From an uncultured Bacilli bacterium (lineage in GTDB: Bacteria; Bacillota_I; Bacilli_A; RF39; UBA660): DNA of 36,774 nucleotides. The notes below the pieces were generated by a model. It was given only the letters and a program-made list of their open reading frames with translations. It searched no databases and was not told where the DNA came from. This document shows, one piece after another, positions 1 to 8,873 of this stretch (positions are counted from its first letter, which is position 1; each line of letters begins with the position of its first letter). The stretch lies in contig CAKOLL010000011.1 of the NCBI GenBank assembly GCA_934096295.1, positions 1 to 36,774 of the forward strand, in the 5' to 3' direction. Made by a program: the position numbers and the translations under genes.

Positions 1-12
1 TAATAACAAAAA

Positions 13-52
13 ACATAAAGAAATCAAATTTTTAAATTCAAAATCTTTATGT
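13..52. repeat. 9-bp inverted repeat at window start
   Basis: ACATAAAGA (13-21) is the exact reverse complement of TCTTTATGT (44-52), with further partial pairing between. Read on the minus strand, the hairpin is followed by a T-rich stretch (complement of the A-run at 8-13), so it could be a terminator for leftward transcription. No leftward gene is visible to its right, so its role is unknown. Confidence 0.4.
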
Positions 53-65
53 TCAACATTATACG

Positions 66-74
66 TGTTATAAT
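66..74 (+). promoter_or_regulatory. extended -10 promoter (TGTTATAAT)
   Basis: TG-T-TATAAT ends 16 bases before the ATG at 91, with the SD GGTGA at 81-85 between them. This gives a leader of roughly ten bases, and the same layout recurs through the window. No clear -35 is seen. Confidence 0.7.
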
Positions 75-90
75 TATCTTGGTGAAGTAT

Positions 91-1542
91 ATGAAAAAGA
101 TATTTTTCTTTATAATCCTTTTTTCTTTATTACCAGTTAAAGCTTTAACTAATAATCAAGCGTCAGATTTAACATTTTTTACAACAAAATTTATAGAAAA
201 TGGTAATAAAAAAATCAATCAAAATTCTATATTTAAATACGATTTTGAAAATCGGATAACTGGTTATCATAATCAGCTTAATCAAGAATATTGGTGTTTT
301 GATAATAGTAGTTTTATTAGCTTTATATACTATCAAACTTTGGGTTTAACCTTAACTAAAAAAAGAACTAATGAAATTGATAGTTATAGTGGTCTGATTA
401 AACTAGATTACAATGCTGAACCTTACCAATTAGATGATTTTAAAAAAGATAAATATCGCTTTACTTACATTGTTAAAAATAAAAATATCGATTTAAGTTT
501 ATTAAAAAAAGCCGATTTAATTATAATTGATACAAATATAATGCTTTATCTCGGTGATAATAAAGTTGCTTATTTTAGTCAAGAAGGCGCTGTTATTGAA
601 GAAATAACTAGTCAAAAAGGCGATGTTATTAGACTAAAAGATACTGTTATTGATCCTGATAAAGAAGTTAATTTGAAAGTCAATTGGGGACTTGAAACCG
701 AAGATTTTAATATTTTAAAAACTAGTAATGATAAACCAGTTATTATTGTTAAAAAAAGTGATGACTGGGTAACTAAAATGAATTTAACATTTAACATAAC
801 TGATCATGATGGAATATATAGTTATACCTTTAATGATGAAGAAATATTATTGAGTGGTAAAGTAAGTAGTATTACTAAAGAGATAACTGAAAATGGCACT
901 TATACAATAAGTGTAAAAGATGTCTTGGGTAATATTAGTAAAGAAGAAGTAACTATAACTACCATTGATACAAATCCTCCAGTAATCGAGGATATTACAG
1001 TAACACCATCTAAAGGGTACGCAACCATAACGATAAAAGCCAAAGACTTAGAATCAGGTTTAGATTCAAGTCCTTATTCAATCAACTCTAAAGATTGGTT
1101 TGCGAAAACTTCTTATGATGTAAACTATGAAGGTGACGTTAAAGTCTATGTAAAAGACAAAGCCGGAAATATAAGTGTTAAAACTGTTTCAGTTAAAATA
1201 AATGATCCCATTGAACCAAAAATAGAAAACATTATTATTGGTCAAGAGGAAGAGAATGGAACAAAAGTTATAATTTCCTTTAATGTAGCTGGTACAAAAC
1301 AGCTAGCCATTTTTAAAAGCGAAAGCGACTTAGAATGGATTAAAGTTGAAGGAGAATACATAACTTACTTAAAACCTGGTACTTATTCTGTTTGGTTAAA
1401 AGATAATAATATGAATGTTGTTGATAAAAAAACAATTACTATTAAATCAAGTAATAATTTATATTTATTATGGATTGTTCCTATTATACTAATAGGAGCT
1501 AGTTGCTTTTTGTTTGTTAGTTATAAAAATAATAAAATTTAA
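91..1542 (+). CDS. Secreted NlpC/P60-like pseudoenzyme with Ig-like repeats and C-terminal membrane anchor
   Basis: 483 residues. The ATG at 91 is preferred over the upstream in-frame ATG (49) because GGTGA lies six bases before it and it opens directly on a signal peptide (MKKIFFFIILFSLL). Residues ~20-175 resemble an NlpC/P60 peptidoglycan endopeptidase fold: a DxSSF helix start near 71-75 and a xxIMLYLG strand near 149-156. The family's catalytic Cys is Asn72 and the catalytic His position is Asn149, so hydrolysis is not expected; a Cys sits at 69. Residues ~210-450 form two or three bacterial Ig-like modules (GNIS and DKAGNIS turns), then one membrane segment and a short basic tail. Likely an extracytoplasmic binding or wall-associated protein. 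There is no LPxTG motif, so it is not an evident sortase substrate. The gene downstream starts 11 bases later and is probably cotranscribed. Confidence 0.75.
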   Translation: MKKIFFFIILFSLLPVKALTNNQASDLTFFTTKFIENGNKKINQNSIFKYDFENRITGYHNQLNQEYWCFDNSSFISFIYYQTLGLTLTKKRTNEIDSYSGLIKLDYNAEPYQLDDFKKDKYRFTYIVKNKNIDLSLLKKADLIIIDTNIMLYLGDNKVAYFSQEGAVIEEITSQKGDVIRLKDTVIDPDKEVNLKVNWGLETEDFNILKTSNDKPVIIVKKSDDWVTKMNLTFNITDHDGIYSYTFNDEEILLSGKVSSITKEITENGTYTISVKDVLGNISKEEVTITTIDTNPPVIEDITVTPSKGYATITIKAKDLESGLDSSPYSINSKDWFAKTSYDVNYEGDVKVYVKDKAGNISVKTVSVKINDPIEPKIENIIIGQEEENGTKVIISFNVAGTKQLAIFKSESDLEWIKVEGEYITYLKPGTYSVWLKDNNMNVVDKKTITIKSSNNLYLLWIVPIILIGASCFLFVSYKNNKI

Positions 1543-1552
1543 GGGAGAAAAA

Positions 1553-2281
1553 ATGGAAAATAATCAGCTTATAAATAGAATTAATAATTTAATAATGACG
1601 GAAGATCATTTTGAAGAAAACGATATATCTTTAGATAAATTTATAACGTTTGTAAATTGGATAAATAATCAAAAAAGAAAAAAATTAAAAGAAATATTAA
1701 AAAAAATAAATAATAAATTAGGGAAAAATTTCGCCTTTTTTGACTACCGAGCTACTGCTATTTCTTATCAAGATAATATTGAATTAACTTTAGAATATAA
1801 CGTTGTTAAAGAAAAAGTTATAATTTCTAAAGATTTTAAAATTAATTCTAAAATAAAAAATGCTGATTTACTTTTGAATTTATTATTAGATGAATTTAAA
1901 GAATTAATTGCAACTTTTGATAATTATAATCTAGGAAAATTAAAAATAAAATTTTCTTATGATGATCTAAATATTTTAATTAATAAAGAACAAATAGAAG
2001 TATCTGCTTATAAATCCCCACATTGGATTACTATGGGATCAGCATTTGTTCTAGTTTATAATTTTATGACAGCAAAATTTGAATATAAAGTTGATCATAT
2101 AGATTTAGAAACATCACTTAAAAATCAAGAACTTTTACTATTTAAGAAAATAAGTTTTAAAGATGATCTTTTAGATTCTAACATTAAAAAATTATATGCT
2201 GAATCACTAATAATAAGTGAACCCCCTAAAGAATCATTGTTAACAAAAATTAAACTGTTTTTGACAAAAAGGATGAAATAA
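1553..2281 (+). CDS. Hypothetical protein, 242 aa
   Basis: Not recognised. The ATG at 1553 has SD AAGGGAG at 1541-1547 overlapping the stop of the preceding gene, so the two are probably one transcript; the upstream in-frame start has no SD. The protein is Lys/Ile/Asn-rich, with charged helices in the first ~65 residues and alternating beta-like segments (~70-195). It shows no signal peptide, no convincing membrane helix and no catalytic motif. A short hydrophobic stretch around SAFVLVYNFMTAKF (~160-175) is probably a buried strand. A hairpin and T-run at its end (2271-2299) close the two-gene unit. Confidence 0.6.
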   Translation: MENNQLINRINNLIMTEDHFEENDISLDKFITFVNWINNQKRKKLKEILKKINNKLGKNFAFFDYRATAISYQDNIELTLEYNVVKEKVIISKDFKINSKIKNADLLLNLLLDEFKELIATFDNYNLGKLKIKFSYDDLNILINKEQIEVSAYKSPHWITMGSAFVLVYNFMTAKFEYKVDHIDLETSLKNQELLLFKKISFKDDLLDSNIKKLYAESLIISEPPKESLLTKIKLFLTKRMK

Positions 2282-2299
2282 CTTTCATTCTTTTTTTTT
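2271..2299 (+). terminator. Rho-independent terminator
   Basis: GGATGAAA (2271-2278) pairs with TTTCATTC (2283-2290, one G-T pair) and is followed by nine T. It overlaps the stop codon of the preceding gene. Confidence 0.7.
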
Positions 2300-2302
2300 A
2301 GA

Positions 2303-2311
2303 TGTTATAAT
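2303..2311 (+). promoter_or_regulatory. extended -10 promoter (TGTTATAAT)
   Basis: TG at 2303-2304 and TATAAT at 2306-2311, directly after the preceding T-run. SD AGGTGA at 2318-2323 and ATG at 2329 follow, so the leader is about ten bases. Confidence 0.7.
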
Positions 2312-2328
2312 TAATCTAGGTGAATCAT

Positions 2329-3843
2329 ATGGAATATGATAATGCAACCATTATTTTGGGTAAAGAATTATATAACAAATTAGTTTTAAAAAAAGACATT
2401 ATAGTTACTTCCAATTTAATCACAAAAGAAATTTCTAAACAATTATTAAGTCAATTTGCACTTGATAATGATTTTTATAGTGTTTTAATAGATGCAATTA
2501 AATTTAAAAAACCTGTTTCTTTAGTGTTACACCTTAATAATGAATTAATGGCTCAAGAGAGTTATTCTGTTACCACAATAATTGAAGGCTTAAGGTATTT
2601 AAGTGAAACTTCATTAAAGAATGATATTGAGCTTAAACATAAAATCAAATATTTGTTAAAAATAAGTGATTTTAATACTTATGTTTCTAAAAGTGGGAAA
2701 ATAATAAAAGAATATAATATAGATAAAAAAAGTATAAAACTTTCTATTCAAGAAATTGTTGATGGAGCTATAGACTTTTTTACAAATGAAAACAAAATAT
2801 ATGATTTAAAGATCGAAGAGTTTATTTTTATATTGAAATCATTTATAAATGAAGAACAAATATTTAATAATTATATTTGTTCTAATGAATTTGTTAAAAT
2901 TTGTAATAATTTAATAAATACTTATGATACTGAAGCTATTAATAAATTTCTTGATTCTAAAAAAATAGATGCTAGTTTAAATGAAGAATTAGAATGTGAA
3001 ATTGAAAAATTAATACCTAAAAATTGTCAAAGACTAGAAAAAATTATCTATATTTATTATTATTTATTTAGTAATTTAAATTATGACATTGAAGCTTCTT
3101 TGCTTTCATCATGTGTTAAAAATCATCAAAATTTATCTAGAATTTCTGAGATTAATTTTAATAATAATTATGTTAATGAAAATGAATTTAATTATATTTT
3201 TATGCTATTTTTAAAGAAAAATCATGTTAATTTTGATTATACTGATAAATATATTTCTTTTCGTATTAATAAATATTTAATCAAAGTTAAAACAATCGAA
3301 GAAATTAAAGATAAAATATTAGATAACATTAGATTATTAAATAAAAATAAAACAACTATTGATCAATTTAAAAAAATATTAAACAAAGTAAATTTAAAAA
3401 TATATTTTGATCTTTTAAATCAAAGAACTAAAGAATTATCTTTTAATGATTCTTTGGTTACTTATAGAATTAATTCTAGTCATAATAACTTGGAATTTAA
3501 TCGTAAGTTTAAATTATTTTTACAATCTTTAAAAAACATTAAAGAAGAACAATGGATCGGTTATATAAATAATTTAAAAAAGATTTTTTTTGATAAAAAA
3601 GATTTAAATGCTAATATTTCTTTTGCTTTAATGTCTAATAGAAATAATCTTATAATTGTTGCGGTTATTAATAAAACTAATTTAAATTTGTACAATTCTA
3701 ATTTATATTACGTTTTTGACTTTCCTAAAAAAATGCATGTTTATACATTGACAGAAATAAGAAGAGAAATGTTTAAAAGTAATATTTTTTATATTAAAGG
3801 CACTAAAGATTCTTTAATTGGAATAGAAAGAAGCAATGTATGA
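2329..3843 (+). CDS. Hypothetical protein, 504 aa
   Basis: Not recognised. The start at ATG 2329 is chosen by SD AGGTGA five bases upstream; the GTG at 2320 lies inside that SD and cannot be used with it. The protein is long and Asn/Lys/Ile-rich with no signal peptide or membrane segment, mostly predicted helix up to ~residue 350, with a more beta-rich tail (~residues 425-500). No catalytic motif was found. Its stop overlaps the start of the next gene (ATGA at 3840-3843). It therefore sits in a translationally coupled unit with a 74-residue protein and the Ca2+ ATPase, but that does not establish a functional link. Confidence 0.65.
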   Translation: MEYDNATIILGKELYNKLVLKKDIIVTSNLITKEISKQLLSQFALDNDFYSVLIDAIKFKKPVSLVLHLNNELMAQESYSVTTIIEGLRYLSETSLKNDIELKHKIKYLLKISDFNTYVSKSGKIIKEYNIDKKSIKLSIQEIVDGAIDFFTNENKIYDLKIEEFIFILKSFINEEQIFNNYICSNEFVKICNNLINTYDTEAINKFLDSKKIDASLNEELECEIEKLIPKNCQRLEKIIYIYYYLFSNLNYDIEASLLSSCVKNHQNLSRISEINFNNNYVNENEFNYIFMLFLKKNHVNFDYTDKYISFRINKYLIKVKTIEEIKDKILDNIRLLNKNKTTIDQFKKILNKVNLKIYFDLLNQRTKELSFNDSLVTYRINSSHNNLEFNRKFKLFLQSLKNIKEEQWIGYINNLKKIFFDKKDLNANISFALMSNRNNLIIVAVINKTNLNLYNSNLYYVFDFPKKMHVYTLTEIRREMFKSNIFYIKGTKDSLIGIERSNV

Positions 3844-4064
3844 AAGAACTTAGAGAAAGAAATATAGAGCTAATAAAAAAGTATGAATCTGATGCTATAA
3901 AACTTAATCGTCAATATTTAATTGCTAATCTATTAAAAAAAGATGATTGTTTTTTTGAACTGCAAGTAGAAGATGCTTTAAATTTAATAAAAGATTTAGA
4001 ATATAGTAATGTAGAAGAAATATATTTAAAACTTATTTCTTATGATAATTATGTTAGGAGTTGA
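3840..4064 (+). CDS. Small helical hypothetical protein, 74 aa
   Basis: Starts in an ATGA overlap with the preceding stop and ends five bases before the ATPase ATG, so it is translationally coupled on both sides. It is highly charged and predicted to be helical throughout (ERNIELIKKYESDAIKLNRQ), with no membrane segment or recognised domain. It could be a cytoplasmic partner of either neighbour; this is inferred from position only. Confidence 0.6.
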   Translation: MKELRERNIELIKKYESDAIKLNRQYLIANLLKKDDCFFELQVEDALNLIKDLEYSNVEEIYLKLISYDNYVRS

Positions 4065-4069
4065 AAGAA

Positions 4070-6664
4070 ATGAATTTTTATAATAAAAGTGTTAAGGAAG
4101 TAATAAAAGAAGTTAATAGTAATATTAAAGGATTAAATGATGATGAAGTAGAATTGCGTAGTAAAAATGGAAAAAATAAGCTAGTCGAAGTTAAAAAACG
4201 TGCTAAAATTTTGAAGTTTTTTGATCAATTTAAAGATATAATGATCATTATTTTGATCATTGCTGCGATTTTTTCATTTTTTAATGCTATTGCTAATAAC
4301 GAATCATTTGTTGAACCAATTATAATTATTGCAATTGTTATATTAAATGCTTTAATGGGTTTTATTCAAGAAGAAAAAGCTGATCAAGCTGTAGCTGCTT
4401 TAAAAGAAATGCAAGTAAGTAGTGTTCGTGTTCGTCGGAATGATAATGTTTTTATTGTCAATAGTGAAGATATTGTTGTTGGGGATATTATTCTTTTGGA
4501 AGCGGGTGATAAAGTACCAGCTGATGCTCGTTTAATTGAAACTATTAGTTTAAAAGTAGATGAAAGTTCCTTAACTGGAGAATCGTTACCAGTAATAAAG
4601 AATACTAGTGCTTTAGAACGTGAAGTTCCTTTATCTGAAAGAAATAATATGATTTATTCCGGTACTAGTGTTGTATATGGTAAATGTGAAGCTGTAGTAG
4701 TAGCTATTGGCATGAATACAGAGTTTGGTTTAATTGCTAAAAGCTTAAATCAAGCGAATGAAGAAACAACCCCTTTACAAAAAAAGATAAATGAAATAAG
4801 TAAATATATTTCAATAATTATTTTTGTGGTTATTTTTGTAATGCTTTTAATTGGGATTTTAAAGGGTATGCAAATAGATGATGTAGTAATGCTTGCAATT
4901 TCATTAGCGGTGGCAGCCATTCCTGAAGGTTTACCAGCAGTTATAACAGTTATTTTATCACTTGGAATAAGCTCGCTTGCCAGAAAAAAAGCTATTGTAA
5001 GACGTTTATCATCAGTAGAAACATTGGGATGTACTGAAGTTATTTGTTCAGATAAGACAGGAACTATAACTGAAAATAAGATGACTATTCGCGAAACTTA
5101 TTTTAATTTCAATTTATTTGAAGAAAATGGTATGCAAGATAAGACTTTTCTTGAATTGATGACTTTAAATAATGATGTAGTTAAAAACGGCAATGAATAT
5201 ATTGGGGATCCTACGGAGATTGCTATTTATAATTATTGTGAAAAAAGTGTTGATATTCATGAAATTACTTTAGAACATAAAAGAGTGGCAGAATTACCTT
5301 TTGATTCTGAACGAAAGATGATGACAACAATAAATGAATATGGTGATATAAATCGAGCAATTACTAAGGGTAGTTTTGATTCTTTAATAAAGTGCTGTAG
5401 TCATATTTTAGTTGATCATCAGGTTCGTGAATTAACCGAAGCTGATAAGAAAAAATTATTAAAAGCTGAACATGATGAAGCCGATAAAGCTTATCGTGTG
5501 TTAGCTTTTGCTTATAAAGATTTAGAACTTGAATTTACTTTAAATGAAGAGATCGAGAATGATTTAATTTTTGTTGGAATGGTTTCAATGATTGATCCAC
5601 CACGAAGTGATGTAAAAGAAGCTATTGCTTTATGCAAAAGTGCTCATATTAGACCGATTATGATTACAGGTGATAGTTTAACAACAGCTAGTGCTATTGC
5701 TCGTGAAATCGGGATTATTGACTCACCAGAAGAAGCTATAATAGGTCAAGAGCTTGATAATTTAAGTAAGTCAGAACTTCGTAAGGCAGTTTTAAAATAT
5801 AAAGTGTTTGCACGTGTTAGTCCAATGAATAAGTTGGCAATCGTTAATGCTTTAAAGCAAAATAATAAAATAGTTGCCATGACCGGTGATGGTGTTAATG
5901 ATGCTCCTGCTTTAAAAGCTGCTAATATTGGGGTTGGAATGGGTATAACTGGAACGGAAGTTTCTAAAAATGTATCTGATATAATTCTTTCTGATGATTC
6001 ATTTTCAACAATAGTTGTTGCTGTAAAAGAAGGACGAAGAATATTTGATAATATTCGTAATGTTTTAGTTTATTTACTTACTTCTAATATAGCTGAAATT
6101 TTAATTGTTTTAATGGGAATTATTTTTGATTTTGAAATATTTTTACCAATTCAACTTTTATATATAAATTTAATTACAGATTCTATTCCAGCTATTGCTT
6201 TAGGCTTCGAAGAAGCGGATGAAGATATAATGAAAAGAGAAGTTAGAAAAAAAGATAGTTCATTCTTTACCCCGTTTCTATTATCAAAAATCATAATTAG
6301 TTCTGTTTTCAAAACAATTGTTGTTTTAATGGTATTTAACTTAGGTTTAGCTTATAGCTTAAATATTGCCAGAACAATGGCCTTTTTAAGCCTTGTTGTT
6401 TTAGAAATTCTTTATGCTTATTCTTGCCGTAATATTAAAAAAACTATATTTAATAAAAATATTTTGAGTAATAAATTTATGAATTATAGTATTATTGCTT
6501 TATTGGTTTTCCAAATTCTCGTTTTTATTACTCCAATTAGACATATATTTGATTTAGAACATCTAGCATTAGGTCAAGTATTAATTGCTGTAGGTACCCC
6601 AATAATTGTTCTAATAATTGATGAAATTTTCAAAAAAATAACACCTAAAATTTTTAAAGATTGA
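4070..6664 (+). CDS. P2A-type calcium-transporting P-type ATPase
   Basis: 864 residues, full length for the SERCA/PMR1-like P2A group. ATG 4070 is chosen by AGGAG at 4056-4060; the TTG at 4061 directly abuts that SD. Visible motifs: actuator TGES (169-172), IPEGLPA in M4 (Pro285, Glu286), the phosphorylated Asp in DKTGT (Asp328), MITGDS and TGDGVNDAP (605-613) in the P domain. M5 SNIAE keeps the Asn/Glu pair, and M6 NLITDSIPA keeps the Asn/Thr/Asp Ca2+ ligands known from SERCA. Expected to export Ca2+ (possibly Mn2+) from the cytosol at the expense of ATP. It has the family's ~10 membrane helices and is the last gene of a coupled three-gene unit, followed by a terminator. Confidence 0.93.
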   Translation: MNFYNKSVKEVIKEVNSNIKGLNDDEVELRSKNGKNKLVEVKKRAKILKFFDQFKDIMIIILIIAAIFSFFNAIANNESFVEPIIIIAIVILNALMGFIQEEKADQAVAALKEMQVSSVRVRRNDNVFIVNSEDIVVGDIILLEAGDKVPADARLIETISLKVDESSLTGESLPVIKNTSALEREVPLSERNNMIYSGTSVVYGKCEAVVVAIGMNTEFGLIAKSLNQANEETTPLQKKINEISKYISIIIFVVIFVMLLIGILKGMQIDDVVMLAISLAVAAIPEGLPAVITVILSLGISSLARKKAIVRRLSSVETLGCTEVICSDKTGTITENKMTIRETYFNFNLFEENGMQDKTFLELMTLNNDVVKNGNEYIGDPTEIAIYNYCEKSVDIHEITLEHKRVAELPFDSERKMMTTINEYGDINRAITKGSFDSLIKCCSHILVDHQVRELTEADKKKLLKAEHDEADKAYRVLAFAYKDLELEFTLNEEIENDLIFVGMVSMIDPPRSDVKEAIALCKSAHIRPIMITGDSLTTASAIAREIGIIDSPEEAIIGQELDNLSKSELRKAVLKYKVFARVSPMNKLAIVNALKQNNKIVAMTGDGVNDAPALKAANIGVGMGITGTEVSKNVSDIILSDDSFSTIVVAVKEGRRIFDNIRNVLVYLLTSNIAEILIVLMGIIFDFEIFLPIQLLYINLITDSIPAIALGFEEADEDIMKREVRKKDSSFFTPFLLSKIIISSVFKTIVVLMVFNLGLAYSLNIARTMAFLSLVVLEILYAYSCRNIKKTIFNKNILSNKFMNYSIIALLVFQILVFITPIRHIFDLEHLALGQVLIAVGTPIIVLIIDEIFKKITPKIFKD

Positions 6665-6686
6665 AAAGCAGTAAAATGCTTTTTTT
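6664..6686 (+). terminator. Rho-independent terminator
   Basis: AAAAGCA (6664-6670) and TGCTTTT (from 6677) form a short stem followed by a T-run, immediately after the ATPase stop. Confidence 0.75.
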
Positions 6687-6693
6687 CTTGCAT

Positions 6694-6699
6694 TATAAT
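6694..6699 (+). promoter_or_regulatory. -10 box TATAAT
   Basis: TATAAT right after the ATPase terminator. The expected transcription start is near 6706. The next gene has an SD (AGAAGG, 6728-6733) and ATG at 6740. A GTG at 6707 in the same frame would sit at the 5' end of the RNA, so leaderless initiation there is conceivable but less likely. Confidence 0.55.
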
Positions 6700-6739
6700 T
6701 AATAATGTGTTAATATACAAAGGAAAAAGAAGGTATTAT

Positions 6740-7702
6740 ATGCACTGGAGTATATTAGAAATAAAGATTATGCAAGAACGATTATTTTGGGAACTTGCCA
6801 AAGCAACTGATGAAACCAAAAGATGGGAAATAAAAGAAGATTTAGAATCTTTAAAGACAATGTTATCTCAATTAAAAAGGAAAAAAGATCGCTTTTTTCC
6901 AGTTGCTCCTATTGCTAATTATCAGAGAATTGAAGAAAATAAAAAATTTGTAAAGTTATATACACCATTACTTATAAATCCATTATATTTTATTGAAAAA
7001 TTTGATTACTTATCGAAATATCCTTTAAAAAATACTAAAGTTAATTTTTTGACTCAAAAAAAATTACTTCAAGCTTTTTTTGAAAGCATTAATCTTGATG
7101 ATTTCTATTCTAAAATGCTTGAAAATAACAGAATAGAAGTAGCCAGAAAGAAATATTTTATAACTGATGCTATAGGATTAACTATCCCAATTTTATCTTC
7201 AGAATTGCCTTTCATTTTCACGGTATTTGATAAGACAATAAAAACGTCTACTATTATTGCTCATGAACTTGGTCATGCTTATCAAAGTATTAATTGCACT
7301 AATTTAGAGCAAGAGCAAATATGTCTAGATAGTGTCACTACTGAAGTGTTTGCTAAATTTCTTGAGTACTTAATGATTGATTTTTTGAAAAAAACAGATT
7401 TTCATGATCAAGCTTATTTATTAGAAAAAAGCAAATTAAATTCTTTTATAGCAACATATGAACAATTCAATTATGGTAATTATTATAGTAGTGGTAAAAG
7501 ATTAATTGCTAATAGCTTAATGTTTTATTTTATTAATGCTTATCGCCATAATCCTACTTTTGATCTTATAAAAGAATATAATCATGCTTTTCTCAAAGGC
7601 GAGGATATAAAATATATTAAGTGTATTCCTACATCAATACTTGCTTCTTCTATTTCTGATACTTATGAATCATTTTTAGCAAATTGTCCAAGAAAAAAAT
7701 AG
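6740..7702 (+). CDS. Compact M3-family-like zinc metallopeptidase
   Basis: 320 residues from ATG 6740 (SD AGAAGG, spacing six). HELGH at 175-179 (His175, Glu176, His179) followed by Glu202 in TTEVFAKFLEY fits the gluzincin arrangement of peptidase family M3 (oligoendopeptidase F, thimet oligopeptidase). The Glu ligand in M3 lies about 25-27 residues after the first His, and here it is 27. The C-terminal NYGNYYSSGKRL segment also resembles the M3 substrate-side Tyr region. It is much shorter than PepF (~600 residues): most of the N-terminal helical clamp is missing, leaving mainly the catalytic half. No signal peptide is seen, so a cytoplasmic peptidase is expected. Confidence 0.75.
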   Translation: MHWSILEIKIMQERLFWELAKATDETKRWEIKEDLESLKTMLSQLKRKKDRFFPVAPIANYQRIEENKKFVKLYTPLLINPLYFIEKFDYLSKYPLKNTKVNFLTQKKLLQAFFESINLDDFYSKMLENNRIEVARKKYFITDAIGLTIPILSSELPFIFTVFDKTIKTSTIIAHELGHAYQSINCTNLEQEQICLDSVTTEVFAKFLEYLMIDFLKKTDFHDQAYLLEKSKLNSFIATYEQFNYGNYYSSGKRLIANSLMFYFINAYRHNPTFDLIKEYNHAFLKGEDIKYIKCIPTSILASSISDTYESFLANCPRKK

Positions 7703-7728
7703 ATTTATTTCTAGTACTATTAACTATG

Positions 7729-7758
7729 AGAATAGAGAATAAAAATCTATTCTTTTTT
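7729..7758 (+). terminator. Rho-independent terminator
   Basis: Perfect 8-bp stem AGAATAGA (7729-7736) / TCTATTCT (7746-7753) followed by T-residues. It closes the peptidase gene. Confidence 0.85.
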
Positions 7759-7775
7759 GTTATAGAATAAAATGA

Positions 7776-7886
7776 TTTGGTACAAATTTTAAAGATGAAA
7801 TAAAGTTATTCAATGGTTATATAGTATGGGCGATAGATGGCCGTGATTTTGAAATACCAAATATTGTTAAAACAAAAACACGATAA
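7776..7886 (+). pseudogene. IS4-type DDE transposase remnant
   Basis: The frame between stops at 7773 and 7884 translates to a 36-residue fragment containing GYIVWAIDGRDFEIPN. This matches the region around the first catalytic Asp of IS4-type transposases (AIDGSDFEIPN), as I recall that family. Nothing else of the transposase and no start codon or SD is present, and the following ~80 bases in the same frame look non-functional. It is a scar of an old insertion, in an otherwise gene-free stretch (7703-8049). Confidence 0.6.
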
Positions 7887-7970
7887 TTTAGAAAGAAAAT
7901 GACAAAACAAAATTTGAAAAATATTAAGAATTTAGATTTATTCAACAATAAAAACAATGTACAAAATCAT

Positions 7971-8009
7971 TAAAAAAACTAGAATGAAATAAAATTTCGA
8001 TTCTAGTTT
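7971..8009 (-). terminator. Terminator of the sortase gene (minus strand)
   Basis: AAACTAGAAT (7976-7985) and ATTCTAGTTT (8000-8009) form a perfect 10-bp stem, extended inside by GAAAT/ATTTC. On the minus strand it is followed by a U-tract (complement of the A-run 7972-7978). Confidence 0.85.
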
Positions 8010-8049
8010 AAAAAAGTTTTTCCTTGAGTTAATAGTATTAAATATAATT

Positions 8050-8856
8050 CTATTTTTTTTCAATTTTTATTAATTTTGCATGGACAGCAATTTTTTCACT
8101 TTTTCCATAACAACTTGATAAAGTTAAAATTCGATCAGTATTATTAACCTTAGTATTAAAATTGTAAATACTGCGTTTAATTAACATTTGAATAAAAGCA
8201 TCAAATTCCTCATTGGTAAAGTTAGTAACTAAATAATCAGATGTTGTTTTAATGTGATAAATACTAAAAACTTGCCACAAAGTATTTTCAGTTTCAGTTG
8301 AAATTTTGATAATAAAGTTTTCTTTGTTTTTTAGCCAGTCATTGTTTAATGTTTGTTTTAAACTTCCAAACATAGTTTTATCATGTCTATTATGACCATA
8401 AATAATTGAGTTACGATCACTAAAGTTTTTATTGCGGTAATCCATAAATACCCAACCAGCTTCATTATAGCTTTTATCAAAACTATGATATAGATAATAA
8501 CTATTATCTTTGGCTTGAACAAAAGGGTAGTTAATGTTTGTGCCTTTTACTTGAATCCAACCTTTGACACCACTATTAATTTCTTTTAAATTTTGAAAAT
8601 CAACATTAATTAAGTCTTCTTTTATATAATCCCAGTAGGGATCATTTTTTTCAATATCATCGTTTGTAATTATTTCGGTATTAGAAGAATCACTGGTTTC
8701 TTCTATATTGACTAATTCATTAATTTCTTCAATCTTTCCTTTTGTTTTTTGATTAGCAATATTCCATTTAATTATGTTTATAATAGAGTAACTAAAAGCT
8801 AAAATAGAAGAAATTAAAATAACAATTATTAAAGTATGAATAAATCTTTTTTTCAT
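8050..8856 (-). CDS. Class B-like sortase
   Basis: 268 residues: N-terminal membrane anchor (~7-29), a charged linker (~30-75), then a sortase domain. Markers are SGVKGWIQVKGTNINYPFVQ, YYLYHSFD, IIYGHNRHD (catalytic His155) and LTLSSCY (catalytic Cys249) followed by EKIAVHAKL. This matches the SrtB type, which transpeptidates surface proteins onto peptidoglycan outside the membrane. The catalytic Arg that normally precedes the last strand (R-(F/L)-V-V-H-A) is Lys255 here, an unusual substitution. The start is fixed by GGTGA (8863-8867) before the ATG. No protein with an obvious sorting signal is encoded in this window. Divergent from the liaF-like gene. Confidence 0.88.
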   Translation of the reverse strand: MKKRFIHTLIIVILISSILAFSYSIINIIKWNIANQKTKGKIEEINELVNIEETSDSSNTEIITNDDIEKNDPYWDYIKEDLINVDFQNLKEINSGVKGWIQVKGTNINYPFVQAKDNSYYLYHSFDKSYNEAGWVFMDYRNKNFSDRNSIIYGHNRHDKTMFGSLKQTLNNDWLKNKENFIIKISTETENTLWQVFSIYHIKTTSDYLVTNFTNEEFDAFIQMLIKRSIYNFNTKVNNTDRILTLSSCYGKSEKIAVHAKLIKIEKK

Positions 8857-8873
8857 TTTTTTTCACCAAGGTT

